A stretch of 64,000 nt of DNA from Chitinophaga pinensis (GCA_943333125.1 CALQSB010000008.1:1-64000); one strand, 5' to 3'. Counted from the first letter of the stretch, positions 7,141 to 16,285 are shown. Notes: a model not told the origin generated them from the letters alone. Translations and numbers: made by a program.

Positions 7141-10100
7141 ATGTTAAAAAAGCTGCTTATTCCCAATCTCCTTGTTCTGTTTTTTTTTCAAATTAGTATT
7201 GGTCAGACATTTAACGGAACTGGTGGCGCTATCCCCGACGATGGTGCGAGTCCAACTTGTTTCCCTATAACCGTTACTGGTGTAGGAACAATAAATAATA
7301 CCTACGGATTAGCCAGTGTTTGTTTGGATATCACACATACCTGGGATTCGGATATAGAAATTTCCTTACAGTCTCCTAACGGGACGGTCATAAATCTATC
7401 GGTTCAAAATGGAGGTTCTGGAGAAAACTATACCAACACCTGTTTTGATGGAGTTTCTATAACTTCTATTGCATCAGGATCTGCACCTTTTACAGGAAAT
7501 TTTTTACCAGATAATCCACTTGGTGTAAATAACAATGGTCAAAATGCAAATGGTGTTTGGTCGTTATGCATACAAGATATTTTAGGGGGATTTGCTGGAA
7601 CGCTAAATAACTGGAGCATTACCTTTAATAACACGCCGGCTCCACCTCCACCCACTCAGCCAGTATGTATTGGCAATCCTCCTGCGGGCAACGACTGCGG
7701 TGCTTCTACCCCGGTATGTAATTTCAACGGCTACTGTGGAAATACTTCAAGTACCTATACTGTTGATGACTGGCCAGAACTTTCTACTACTTTTTGTGGC
7801 ACGATAGACAATAACTCATTCGTTACTTTTGTTGCTTCTGATGATACGGCGTCTTTTGATGTTTGGGTCAGTAACAGCTCTTTGGGATTTGGTATTCAAA
7901 TGATGTTTTATGATGGCGGCTGTGGCTCTGGTGCAGTAAATTCTTACGGATGTTATAATCAAATAAATCCCAGTGTTTTTCCAACAACTATTTCTGCAAC
8001 TGGGCTTACTCCTGGGAATACTTATTATTTAATGTTTGATGGTTATGCAGGCGATGTATGTGATTATGTGATTGCACCCATTTCAGGTGTAAATATTTTA
8101 GACGTCACTACAAGTGCAGGTTCCGGCTCCAGCAGCACCTCATCAGCAACGATTTGTATTGGGGAAAGCATCATACTAACGGCATCAGGTGGCAGCGGAA
8201 CTTACAATTGGACCGGACCAGGGCTTAGCTCCACTACCGGCGCGTCGGTAACGGCTACTCCGTCCACAAACTCTACCTACTCAGTTACGTCATCAGATCC
8301 CGGAGGTAATTGCCCAATAACAAAAGATTTTATAGTTAACGTAACAACTACGCCTACCCCACCAACAGTATCCACACCAGTTACAATATGTCAAAACACT
8401 ACAGCTAATCCGTTAACTGCTACAGGTACATCTTTATTATGGTACACTACAGCTGCAGGAGGCCCTACTGGAATTGCAACTCCGCCAACACCTTCAACTG
8501 CTGTTGCCGGTAATTTCACTTATTATGTCAGCCAGACTTTGACATGCGGGGAAAGCGTGAGAGTGCCTATTGTAGTTACGGTAGCATCCGGCACACCAAT
8601 TCCTGCTGTAAATAATCAAGTTACTTATTGCCAGAACAGCATTGCTTCTGTATTAACAGCAACGGGCTCAAGTTTGCTTTGGTATATATCTCCTGGTGGT
8701 GGATCAGGGAGTGCGGTTGCGCCAGTTCCATCCACGGCTACTGCTGGCAATACTATTTATTATGTTAGTCAAACTGCAAGTTGCGGTGAAAGTCCTAGAG
8801 CCGTCATCACTGTTACGGTTAATGCTTTACCGAACCCTCCAGCAATTGTCAGTCCAATAAGCTATTGCTTGGGGGCAGCTGCATTGCCATTAACCGCAAC
8901 CGGCTCAAATCTATTATGGTATACCAGTGCCGCAACTGGATCATCCAATACTATCGCGCCTACTCCTCTTACATCGACTGTTGGAAATACTAATTACTAT
9001 GTAAGCCAAACGATAAATAGTTGTGAAGGGCCGAGAGCTACTATCAATGTTGTTATTAATAACACATCGGCTGCTCCAACTGCTGTCAGTCCTGTTAATT
9101 ATTGTAATGGCACAGCATCGGTTCCTCTTGTAGCCGTTGGTTCAGGATTACTTTGGTACAACAATGCTACCGGCGGAACAGGAAGCCCTGCTGCACCTTC
9201 CCCTTCAACTTTAACTTCCGGTTCATCTAATTATTATGTTAGTCAAACAACTGGCTGTGGAGAAAGTCCAAGAATCCCAATTCAAGTAACAATAAATCCT
9301 ATTCCATCCGCTCCCGTTATAGCCGGAGATTTATCTTATTGCATTGGATCAACCGCTCTTCCATTAACCGCTACTGGTAGTAACCTAAGCTGGTATAACA
9401 ATGCCTCAGGCGGGCCTGGCACTCCCAGTTTGATTCCTTCGACAGCCATTGCGGGTACTGCTGCTTACTATGCAAGCCAGACAGTCCTTGGCTGTGAAAG
9501 TCCAAGAGCTGCTTTGAATGTCACTATCACAGGACTTCCACCCGCACCTTCACTAACGAATGCGGCATTTACCTATTGTCAGCTTTCTGCTTCATTGCCC
9601 CTTACTGCAACTGGAACCAGTTTGCTTTGGTATAACGCGCCAACTGGTGGTACAGGCAGCTCAACTGCGCCTCTGCCCTCTACAACCAACACAGGAGTTT
9701 ATTCTTACTATGTTTCGCAAACATTAAGTTGTGGAGAAAGCCCAAGAGCAGAAATTGTAGTAACTGTAAATCCTACGCCACTCGCTCCCTCAGTTGCTTC
9801 ACCCGTTGTTTATTGTCAGGGCATCACGCCTGTTTCTTTAACCGCCACAGGAAATAATTTACTTTGGTACACTAGTTCAACTTTAGGAACGGGAATAATC
9901 ACAGCACCAACACCATCGACCGCTACTGTTGGTAATACTGATTATTACGTGAGCTCTACTACTGGAGCATGTGAAGGGCCTAGATCCTTGATCACTATTA
10001 CTGTAAATACAACTCCTGCTGCACCGGTTGTAAATACACCTCTCACCTATTGTGAAGGGAATGCTACACCATTGTTGATCGCAGGAGGTACTAATTTGCT

Positions 10101-10986
10101 TTGGTATCAAAATGCTATAGGAGGAACTGGTTCTGCCTCAGCTCCCCGGCCTTCAACACTGACCACAGGTTCGATTTTATATTATGTGAGTCAAACTGCA
10201 GGTATTTGCGAAGGACCTCGCGACTTTATCGAAGTAATTACATTAGCTAAGCCTGATCTCGGGGCAGATAAAAAAGATACAGTATGTTTCGGAACAGGAT
10301 ACGATCTGACTTCTTTATTCAATACTACGGGGCTGACCATAAGATGGACAAAAGATGGGCAAGAAATCACCTCGCCTTCTGCAATTACAGAATCTGGAAT
10401 CTACCAAGCTCAGGCAACAAATCTTAATGGTTGTAGTGACAGCGCCTTATTTATGTTTAATATTCGTCCCCCAGTGATTGCTAATGCCGGACGAGATACC
10501 ATTGCTGTTAAAGGCATCCCGCATCAGCTTACTGCAAGCGGAGGCGATACGTACAGCTGGTACCCCGTTTTTCCATTGGATCCATCTTACAGCCCCTTTG
10601 GTCCGGTACAAATGGCTAATATAAATAATGATCAGCTTTTTGTGGTGACTGCATTTAATACTATAGGATGCAGTGATAAGGATTCCGTTTTCATTAGTGT
10701 TTATAATGGTCCTACTTATTATATCCCCACCGCTTTTTCTCCAGATGGAGATGGATTAAATGATATTTTCAGAGCGATTCCTGTAGGGATAGTTCATACA
10801 GACTGGTTTAGAATTTATAATCGTTTTGGAGAAATTCTTTACTCTACAAACAATTGGCTGAAGGGTTGGGATGGCACTTATAGAAATGCAAAACAGCCTG
10901 TAGGAACATATATTTGGATGATTAAAGGAACAGATAGAAACGGTAAGGTTATTGAAAGAAAAGGGACCGTTTTAATTGTTAAATAA
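7141..10986 (+). CDS. T9SS adhesin: P domain, eight Ig-like repeats, type B sorting domain
   Basis: A 1281-residue secreted surface protein. In order: signal peptide (1-21); proprotein-convertase P-like domain (about 28-167, with TWDSDIEISLQSPNGT and NGVWSLCIQD); a cysteine-rich, PPC-like region (about 178-320); one Ig-like segment (about 325-400); eight tandem repeats of about 79 residues (about 404-1034), each with YC..., LTATG..LLWY, PST and YYVSQT...CESPR; a further Ig/PKD-like part; and a C-terminal gliding-motility type B domain starting YIPTAFSPDGDGLNDIF at about residue 1198. The repeats match the bacteroidotal Ig-like 'Ig_7' type. The sorting domain directs it through the T9SS pore. 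The likely role is adhesion or cell-surface filament; the ligand is unknown. Confidence 0.88.
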   Translation: MLKKLLIPNLLVLFFFQISIGQTFNGTGGAIPDDGASPTCFPITVTGVGTINNTYGLASVCLDITHTWDSDIEISLQSPNGTVINLSVQNGGSGENYTNTCFDGVSITSIASGSAPFTGNFLPDNPLGVNNNGQNANGVWSLCIQDILGGFAGTLNNWSITFNNTPAPPPPTQPVCIGNPPAGNDCGASTPVCNFNGYCGNTSSTYTVDDWPELSTTFCGTIDNNSFVTFVASDDTASFDVWVSNSSLGFGIQMMFYDGGCGSGAVNSYGCYNQINPSVFPTTISATGLTPGNTYYLMFDGYAGDVCDYVIAPISGVNILDVTTSAGSGSSSTSSATICIGESIILTASGGSGTYNWTGPGLSSTTGASVTATPSTNSTYSVTSSDPGGNCPITKDFIVNVTTTPTPPTVSTPVTICQNTTANPLTATGTSLLWYTTAAGGPTGIATPPTPSTAVAGNFTYYVSQTLTCGESVRVPIVVTVASGTPIPAVNNQVTYCQNSIASVLTATGSSLLWYISPGGGSGSAVAPVPSTATAGNTIYYVSQTASCGESPRAVITVTVNALPNPPAIVSPISYCLGAAALPLTATGSNLLWYTSAATGSSNTIAPTPLTSTVGNTNYYVSQTINSCEGPRATINVVINNTSAAPTAVSPVNYCNGTASVPLVAVGSGLLWYNNATGGTGSPAAPSPSTLTSGSSNYYVSQTTGCGESPRIPIQVTINPIPSAPVIAGDLSYCIGSTALPLTATGSNLSWYNNASGGPGTPSLIPSTAIAGTAAYYASQTVLGCESPRAALNVTITGLPPAPSLTNAAFTYCQLSASLPLTATGTSLLWYNAPTGGTGSSTAPLPSTTNTGVYSYYVSQTLSCGESPRAEIVVTVNPTPLAPSVASPVVYCQGITPVSLTATGNNLLWYTSSTLGTGIITAPTPSTATVGNTDYYVSSTTGACEGPRSLITITVNTTPAAPVVNTPLTYCEGNATPLLIAGGTNLLWYQNAIGGTGSASAPRPSTLTTGSILYYVSQTAGICEGPRDFIEVITLAKPDLGADKKDTVCFGTGYDLTSLFNTTGLTIRWTKDGQEITSPSAITESGIYQAQATNLNGCSDSALFMFNIRPPVIANAGRDTIAVKGIPHQLTASGGDTYSWYPVFPLDPSYSPFGPVQMANINNDQLFVVTAFNTIGCSDKDSVFISVYNGPTYYIPTAFSPDGDGLNDIFRAIPVGIVHTDWFRIYNRFGEILYSTNNWLKGWDGTYRNAKQPVGTYIWMIKGTDRNGKVIERKGTVLIVK
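8351..10240 (+). repeat. Eight tandem ~237-bp repeats inside the adhesin gene
   Basis: The eight Ig-like units of the adhesin are also visible as diverged DNA repeats, each containing a TGGTA(T/C) tract for LLWY and TATTATGT for YYV. Codon choice differs between units, so the array is old rather than freshly amplified. Confidence 0.7.
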
Positions 10987-11054
10987 ATAAAACAATACTT
11001 TCTGTGTTAATGTAATTTTCAAGGAAATAAAGACAGTGCCTCCCGAAATAAAAA

Positions 11055-11077
11055 AAGCCACTCAATATGAGTGGCTT
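11055..11077 (-). terminator. Terminator of rpsL-rpsG
   Basis: 10-bp perfect stem AAGCCACTCA / TGAGTGGCTT with loop ATA, followed on the minus strand by a U-tract (11051-11056). It lies 20 bases beyond the rpsG stop and may also stop readthrough from the adhesin gene. Confidence 0.85.
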
Positions 11078-11096
11078 CCTTCTTTGTATGAATCTT

Positions 11097-11564
11097 TTAT
11101 ACTTTAAAGTGAGCAAATGCCTTGTTGGCTTCAGCCATACGATGAGTATCTTCTTTCTTTTTGTACGCTGCTCCTTCGCCTTTACTGGCAGCAACGATTT
11201 CATTAGCTAATTTATCAGCCATGCTGCGTCCATTTCTCTCACGGCTATATCTAATCATCCATTTGATGCTTAATGATATTTTTCTGTCTGGTCTTACTTC
11301 AGCAGGTATTTGAAAGGTAGCACCACCGATTCGGCGGCTGCGTACCTCAACTCCAGGTGTAATGTTAGTTAACGCCTTCTTCCATACTTCATAACCTTCT
11401 TCCCCAGTTATTTTAGCAACCTTATCCAATGAATCATAAAAAATGATGTATGCACCACTTTTCTTGCCTTCCCACATTAGGTTGTTTACAAATCTAGTAA
11501 CCAATTTGTCATTAAATTTCGGATCTGGTGCTAGAGGAATCTTTTTTGGTTGTGACTTACGCAT
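11097..11564 (-). CDS. rpsG: 30S ribosomal protein uS7
   Basis: The 155-residue protein is typical uS7: it starts MRKSQPKK, contains the conserved core [15 protein letters not shown] and [16 protein letters not shown], and ends in a Lys/Ala-rich helix ([13 protein letters not shown]). uS7 initiates assembly of the 30S head and binds the 3' domain of 16S rRNA. It lies 46 bp downstream of rpsL on the same strand, with a strong terminator behind it. That terminator closes the operon before fusA. Confidence 0.97.
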   Translation of the reverse strand: MRKSQPKKIPLAPDPKFNDKLVTRFVNNLMWEGKKSGAYIIFYDSLDKVAKITGEEGYEVWKKALTNITPGVEVRSRRIGGATFQIPAEVRPDRKISLSIKWMIRYSRERNGRSMADKLANEIVAASKGEGAAYKKKEDTHRMAEANKAFAHFKV

Positions 11565-11610
11565 TGTTTTTATTTTTAGTCTGAAGACTTACTTGTATTT
11601 TTTAATAAAA

Positions 11611-11991
11611 TTATTTCTTTGCTTTTTCTTTTTTAGTTCCGTACTTACTACGGCTTTGCTTACGGTCTTTTACACCTGCAGTATCTAAGCTACCACGTAC
11701 AATGTGGTAACGAACTCCTGGAAGATCCTTAACCCTTCCTCCGCGGATTAACACAATAGAGTGTTCTTGCAAGTTGTGGCCTTCACCAGGAATGTAAGCG
11801 ATCACTTCAATTTTATTGGTGAGACGAACTTTCGCTACTTTACGTAAAGCAGAGTTCGGTTTTTTGGGTGTGGTAGTGTACACTCTTGTACATACACCTC
11901 TGCGTTGAGGACAACTATCTAAAGCTCTAGATTTACTTTTTGCTTTGATGATTTGTCTACCTTTTCTTACTAACTGTTGTATCGTGGGCAT
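11611..11991 (-). CDS. rpsL: 30S ribosomal protein uS12
   Basis: The 126-residue uS12 shows the invariant decoding-centre segments [17 protein letters not shown] and [17 protein letters not shown]. The lysines whose substitution gives streptomycin resistance in other bacteria are present as wild type, and the aspartate in VKDLPG that RimO methylthiolates is present. It is the first gene of a two-gene rpsL-rpsG operon, with a Bacteroidota -7 box upstream. Confidence 0.98.
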   Translation of the reverse strand: MPTIQQLVRKGRQIIKAKSKSRALDSCPQRRGVCTRVYTTTPKKPNSALRKVAKVRLTNKIEVIAYIPGEGHNLQEHSIVLIRGGRVKDLPGVRYHIVRGSLDTAGVKDRKQSRSKYGTKKEKAKK

Positions 11992-12017
11992 TTATTAACC
12001 TTTTAAATTTTGGACGG

Positions 12018-12025
12018 CAAAGGTA
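12018..12025 (-). promoter_or_regulatory. -7 box TACCTTTG upstream of rpsL
   Basis: TACCTTTG on the minus strand, 26 bases before the rpsL ATG, in the same GGCAAAGGTAA context (plus strand) that precedes fusA and yidC. No clear -33 TTTG is seen at the expected distance. Confidence 0.45.
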
Positions 12026-12091
12026 ACCAAATTCATTTAAAAATGAAAAAAATATGGATTAAAAAAACAATTTTTATTCACATTTATTAAA

Positions 12092-12115
12092 AAAACCGCT
12101 TTTTAGGGCGGTTTT
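12092..12115 (-). terminator. Terminator of ilvE
   Basis: Stem AAAACCGC / GCGGTTTT (12092-12099, 12108-12115), with a U-run on the minus strand, 23 bases beyond the ilvE stop. Confidence 0.75.
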
Positions 12116-12138
12116 GCTGTGTTTTTTAGTTTTTAAAG

Positions 12139-13209
12139 TTACAATTTTAGCATCCAGCAGTGCTTATCTTCGACCTGTCCGTAACGAATCTTGTTTAATC
12201 TGCTCTTTACTTCGGGAGCAATTTCCCAATGATCTACATCAAATTCCATGACATATTCTTTGTATCGAAGTTCTTTAATGTATGAAATTGTGGCCGCTGT
12301 ACCTGTGCCAAAAACCTCTTTCAAAGTTCCTGATTTATGAGCATGAATTATTTCTTCAATATCAAGAGGACGTTCTTCCAGATGCAAATCCATTTCTTTT
12401 AATGTACTAATCACACTATCTCTGGTAACCCCGGAAAGGATTGTGCCAGTAGATAAATCGGGTGTAATAGCTTTGTTTCCAATAATAAAAAAAACATTCA
12501 TGGTTCCACACTCCTGTACAAATCTATGTTCAAATGCATCTGTCCAAAGCACCTGATCGTACCCCTTTCTTTTAGCCTCTGCAGTTGCATGCATGGCAGC
12601 TCCATAATTTCCAGCTGCTTTTGCATAACCAACGCCACCAGGAACAGCCCTTACATATTGTTCTTCTACGTAAATTCTCATGGGTGTATTATAGTATGGT
12701 CCCGTTGGACTAAGAATAATCATAAACTTATAATTATCACTTGGTCTCACTCCTATCATTTCATCACTGCTAAACATAAATGGCCTGATGTAAAGAGAGT
12801 GGTCTTCAAAATCAGGAATCCAGCTTCTATCTAGATCAACCAGCATTTTCATGCCCTCAATAAAAATATCCTCTGGAACAGGAGGCATTTGCATGCGTTC
12901 CGCAGAAACATTAAATCTCCTGAAATTGTCGTGAGGTCTGAAAATCAATGCATCCCCATCTTTATTTTTATAAGCCTTTATCCCTTCAAATATAGCCTGA
13001 CCATAATGGATAGCAGCTACTGAAGGCGCCAGCATTATAGGCTGATACGGCTTGATTTCAACTGTTTTCCATTCTCCATCTTCATAGTTAACCTCTAGCA
13101 TGTGATCCGTGAAATATTTTCCAAATGGAATATTTTCCAGATTAATCTGGCTGAGCTTACTGTGCTCAACTTTCTCAATATTAAAATCGGCAGCTGCAAT
13201 CATATTCAT
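12139..13209 (-). CDS. ilvE: Branched-chain amino acid aminotransferase
   Basis: A PLP-dependent class IV aminotransferase that interconverts Leu, Ile or Val with their 2-oxo acids, using 2-oxoglutarate and glutamate. At 356 residues it is the longer (type II, eukaryote-like) form common in Bacteroidota. The PLP lysine is Lys197 in GGVGYAKAAGNYG; other class marks are IHYGQAIFEGIKAY (residues 67-80) and the C-terminal phosphate-binding region EVFGTGTAATIS. It is a single-gene unit with its own terminator, divergent from the next gene. Confidence 0.95.
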   Translation of the reverse strand: MNMIAAADFNIEKVEHSKLSQINLENIPFGKYFTDHMLEVNYEDGEWKTVEIKPYQPIMLAPSVAAIHYGQAIFEGIKAYKNKDGDALIFRPHDNFRRFNVSAERMQMPPVPEDIFIEGMKMLVDLDRSWIPDFEDHSLYIRPFMFSSDEMIGVRPSDNYKFMIILSPTGPYYNTPMRIYVEEQYVRAVPGGVGYAKAAGNYGAAMHATAEAKRKGYDQVLWTDAFEHRFVQECGTMNVFFIIGNKAITPDLSTGTILSGVTRDSVISTLKEMDLHLEERPLDIEEIIHAHKSGTLKEVFGTGTAATISYIKELRYKEYVMEFDVDHWEIAPEVKSRLNKIRYGQVEDKHCWMLKL

Positions 13210-13259
13210 TAATTTTACTACAAAGAAACAAAAAAAAAACGCCGTTAAAGACTGATTTT

Positions 13260-13760
13260 ATGAGTTTAGACAATTTTCAAATACCACTTGCTTTAGTGAC
13301 CGAATTATACAAAGATTCTTTGGTAGTGTTAGATTCCAAGCAATTAAAAACCGAATCTTTAACGGGAGGGGAATTCAAATTCCTTGGTAAAAACGAAAAG
13401 AAGATTTTAATCCTGGTAAATGATCATCATTCTGTTCACCTTAGTGACAAAGACACTGAATTTCTTTCGGGCATTTTAGTTGCCTGTAAACTAAGTTTTA
13501 ATGATATCGCATTAATTAATGTGGCTAAAAATAAAAATGAAGCTTTTGATAAACTTTTTGATTTTTTTACTCCTCAACATATTATTTTTTTAGGCATAGA
13601 CCCCAATGCATATACGCTGCCTATAGAAAGAAACTATTACCAGATATATAAACTCAATAATTGCTCTTATCTGTCAGGGCCAAGTTTAATTATGATTGCT
13701 GCAAGTACAGAAGAGAAAAAACTATTATGGAACGCTCTCAAAAAATTATTCTCACTTTAA
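13260..13760 (+). CDS. Conserved small protein, possibly HolD (DNA polymerase III psi)-like
   Basis: The 166-residue protein has no signal peptide or membrane segment. Its layout is a central ILILVNDHH strand, then a helical part, then FTPQHIIFLGIDP and, near the C terminus, YLSGPSLIMIAASTEEKKLLWNALKKLF. The order 'LG..P..., P.L, K..LW..L' recalls the psi subunit of DNA polymerase III (HolD), which shares a uracil-DNA-glycosylase-like fold, but identity would be very low and the call is a guess. It is 13 bp upstream of rdgB on the same strand and probably co-transcribed with rdgB and the thioesterase. Confidence 0.5.
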   Translation: MSLDNFQIPLALVTELYKDSLVVLDSKQLKTESLTGGEFKFLGKNEKKILILVNDHHSVHLSDKDTEFLSGILVACKLSFNDIALINVAKNKNEAFDKLFDFFTPQHIIFLGIDPNAYTLPIERNYYQIYKLNNCSYLSGPSLIMIAASTEEKKLLWNALKKLFSL

Positions 13761-13773
13761 TAAATTAATACTC

Positions 13774-14364
13774 ATGCCCGTTTTAATATTCGCTACAAAC
13801 AATAAAAATAAAGTAGCAGAAATAAAATCAATTCTTGATGGAGTTATGGAAGTCTGCAGTTTAAGTGAAGCTGGAATTAATGTTGATATTCCCGAGCCTC
13901 ATCCCACACTTGAAGCCAATGCATCAGAAAAATCAAATTTCATTTACAAGCTTACTGGTAAAGATTGCTTTAGTGAAGATACCGGCCTTGAGATGGATGG
14001 ACTTGACGGAGCGCCAGGTGTTAAAAGTGCACGTTATGCCGGAGACACCTGCAATAATAAAGAGAATATTGATAAGCTTTTATTCAATCTGAAAAATAAC
14101 ACAAATAAGAAAGGGCGGTTCAGAACAATTATTTCATTAATCATTGACGGAAAAGAATTTTTGTTTGAAGGCATTTGCGAAGGGCAAATAATTGATGTGG
14201 AAAAAGGAAGTAATGGTTTTGGATATGACGCTATTTTTATTCCGGATGGAAGCGAATTAACCTTTGCCGAAATGGATATGTCTCAGAAAAATAATTTCAG
14301 TCATAGAAAAAAAGCTATAGTAAAACTTATTTATTTTTTAACCCAAGTTTATGGCAAGAATTAA
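13774..14364 (+). CDS. rdgB: XTP/dITP diphosphatase (RdgB/HAM1)
   Basis: Removes non-canonical purine nucleotides (dITP, XTP) by hydrolysis to the monophosphate and pyrophosphate, protecting DNA and RNA. The open frame begins at 13696, but the ATG at 13774 places FATNNKNKVAEI at the N terminus as in the family, giving 196 residues. Signature motifs follow: SEDTGLEMDGLDGAPGVKSARYAG, GFGYDAIFIPDG and SHRKKA. It overlaps the following thioesterase gene by 14 bp. Confidence 0.95.
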   Translation: MPVLIFATNNKNKVAEIKSILDGVMEVCSLSEAGINVDIPEPHPTLEANASEKSNFIYKLTGKDCFSEDTGLEMDGLDGAPGVKSARYAGDTCNNKENIDKLLFNLKNNTNKKGRFRTIISLIIDGKEFLFEGICEGQIIDVEKGSNGFGYDAIFIPDGSELTFAEMDMSQKNNFSHRKKAIVKLIYFLTQVYGKN

Positions 14365-14779
14365 AATCGATTTACCTGAAAAAATAATTAGTGTAGTGAA
14401 TATTCCTTTACGCATCACTGATATTAACTATGGCAACCATCTTGGGAATGATGCTTTGGTAGGAATTATTCATGAAGCGAGAGTTTTATGGCTGCATCAA
14501 ATGGGATATACCGAATTTGATATCGAAAAGAAATCAATCATCATGAGCGACCTCGCTGTGAAATATCTTAATGAATCTCATTATGGAGACAACCTGATTA
14601 TTTCGATTTCTATTGGCGAAATTTCATCTGCAGGATTTGAAATGTATTATCATATCGAAACTAAAAGAAATGAGCAGTTGATCACTATAGCAAAAGCAAA
14701 AACCGGGATTGTATTTTATAATTACCCCGAAAAGAAAGTTTGTACTATTCCCGAAACGTTTAAAGCAAAAATTATTTGA
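14351..14779 (+). CDS. Acyl-CoA thioesterase, hot-dog fold (4HBT-like)
   Basis: The 142-residue single-domain hot-dog protein has the thioesterase active-site pattern in RITDINYGNHLGNDAL, with Asp23 as the likely catalytic residue, followed by the long hot-dog helix (IIHEARVLWLHQMGY). Relatives hydrolyse acyl- or aryl-CoA in the cytosol; the substrate is unknown. It overlaps the rdgB 3' end by 14 bp, so translation is probably coupled, and it converges on aroE with an 8-bp overlap. Confidence 0.85.
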   Translation: MARIKIDLPEKIISVVNIPLRITDINYGNHLGNDALVGIIHEARVLWLHQMGYTEFDIEKKSIIMSDLAVKYLNESHYGDNLIISISIGEISSAGFEMYYHIETKRNEQLITIAKAKTGIVFYNYPEKKVCTIPETFKAKII

Positions 14780-15518
14780 TAAGCTTATTCCAGTATTTCC
14801 AGTTGGCTTCGGCCTGAATTAAAAACATTTCGTGACCATTTTTTACAGTTGCCCCATTTGCACTACCTCGCTTCATAAATAGAGTTTCTGCGGGCTTATA
14901 AATAAGGTCATATAATAGATGCTGGGGTCCTAAGCATTCATAAGGAATTTCAGGGCAATCATTTTCTTCGGGACTCATGCCTGAAGATGTTGCGTTGATG
15001 ATAACGGTATATTCATTCATCATTGCATTGTTTATGGATCCATAAACAATATCTCCCTTCTGATTAGATGTTGGCCTGCTTACTAATAAGAAGTCCATTC
15101 CTATTTTCCTTAACACATACTGAACGCCTTTAGAAGCCCCGCCAGTACCTAATATAAGCGCTTTTTGATGATGTGATTTTAATAATGGGAGAAATGAAAG
15201 TTCAAATCCGATAACATCTGTATTATGACCGATTAAATTTCCTTTGTCGATTACAATACAATTCACTGCTTTTATCTGAGTGGCGGCGTCATCTATTTCT
15301 GAAAGATAAGGCATTACCGATTCCTTATAAGGCTTAGTAACTGCAAGGCCTTCAAGAGAACTGTCATTCTTAATGAGTTGAGGAAACAAATGAATGTTTT
15401 CAATTGGGAACAATTCAAAGGAAGCGTCTTCAATTCCTTCTTCTTTGAATTTGTTATTAAAGAAAATCTTTGAAAATGAATGTCCCAAAGGAAATCCAAT
15501 TAACCCGAATTTTCTCAT
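14772..15518 (-). CDS. aroE: Shikimate dehydrogenase
   Basis: NADP-dependent reduction of 3-dehydroshikimate to shikimate in aromatic amino acid synthesis. The 248-residue protein starts FGLIGFPLGHSFSKIFF (shikimate-binding Ser pair), has the catalytic Lys65 in AVTKPYKESV, NTDVIGF with the second catalytic Asp, the nucleotide-binding loop GTGGASKGV, and ends with the GxxMFLIQA-type helix. It is slightly shorter than typical (about 270). It follows the ComA-like gene by 5 bp and is probably co-transcribed with it. Confidence 0.95.
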   Translation of the reverse strand: MRKFGLIGFPLGHSFSKIFFNNKFKEEGIEDASFELFPIENIHLFPQLIKNDSSLEGLAVTKPYKESVMPYLSEIDDAATQIKAVNCIVIDKGNLIGHNTDVIGFELSFLPLLKSHHQKALILGTGGASKGVQYVLRKIGMDFLLVSRPTSNQKGDIVYGSINNAMMNEYTVIINATSSGMSPEENDCPEIPYECLGPQHLLYDLIYKPAETLFMKRGSANGATVKNGHEMFLIQAEANWKYWNKLIK

Positions 15519-15523
15519 AAGAT

Positions 15524-16285
15524 TTATTTATCAAGGTAAAGAGTAAACGTATCACCTCTCAATCCAATTCTCATTGCTTCTAAAGCTATGATTTCTGAAG
15601 GGGCTATATTGCCGAGATTTACATTACAACCAATTAGTTCCAGAAAATAAAGTTGCTGTGCTTTTTGTGGAGCTTCCCACAAGATTTTTTCTGCAGGAAT
15701 TTGAGTAAGAATCTCCTGAACCAATCCTTCTCTTACTTCCCCTGTTCCTCTGTAAATACCTACATTTCCGGCTTCTCTAGCCTCTGCAATTACGTATGCA
15801 GATCCAGCATTAAGTTCGGCACGCATTAATTCAATCCACTTGTACGGAGGAATAATATGAGCGGCATCTTTGCTTCCAACTTCGCTCAAAACAACGCCAT
15901 GCTTTGAAAGCTTTTCAATATAACCGCATTTTTCAGCATGAGGAATTGTAATAGATCCATCACTGACTTCCATATAACTTACTCCAAATTCTTTACAAAC
16001 ATTAATATAGTCATCAAACTGATTTCTGATTAAAAAGGCTTCAAATAATGTCCCGCCAAAATAAACAGGCATATCATAAGACCGATATACATCGAGTTTT
16101 TCTTTTAGATTGGGTGTAACAAAAGCTGTTCCAAATCCAAGTTTTACGACGTCAATATGCGGATGTCCAACACTCATTAAGTTTTTTGCTTCTTCAATAC
16201 TAAGGCCTTTATCCATTATCATGGTAATGCCGCTCTGTCTTGGCTTGATTGCTCTGTCTGGAATTTGCGTGAGGTTAAAATTCAT
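15524..16285 (-). CDS. comA: Phosphosulfolactate synthase family protein (ComA-like)
   Basis: The 253-residue protein belongs to the ComA family of (2R)-phospho-3-sulfolactate synthases, TIM-barrel enzymes that add sulfite to phosphoenolpyruvate. Recognisable segments include GITMIMDKGLS, HIDVVKLGFGTAF, YFGGTLFEAF, MEVSDGSI, VIAEAREAGNVGIY and LWEAPQK. In methanogens this is the first step of coenzyme M synthesis; in Bacteroidota the role is unsettled and might be sulfolactate or another sulfonate. No comB/comC partner lies nearby; aroE follows after 5 bp. The family assignment is firm, the reaction in this host is inferred. Confidence 0.85.
   Translation of the reverse strand: MNFNLTQIPDRAIKPRQSGITMIMDKGLSIEEAKNLMSVGHPHIDVVKLGFGTAFVTPNLKEKLDVYRSYDMPVYFGGTLFEAFLIRNQFDDYINVCKEFGVSYMEVSDGSITIPHAEKCGYIEKLSKHGVVLSEVGSKDAAHIIPPYKWIELMRAELNAGSAYVIAEAREAGNVGIYRGTGEVREGLVQEILTQIPAEKILWEAPQKAQQLYFLELIGCNVNLGNIAPSEIIALEAMRIGLRGDTFTLYLDK

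Noticed and set aside
9883..10110. Minus-strand open frame within the adhesin
   Set aside because: It arises from the repeat DNA read backwards; no signal peptide or RBS, and the plus-strand protein is clearly real.
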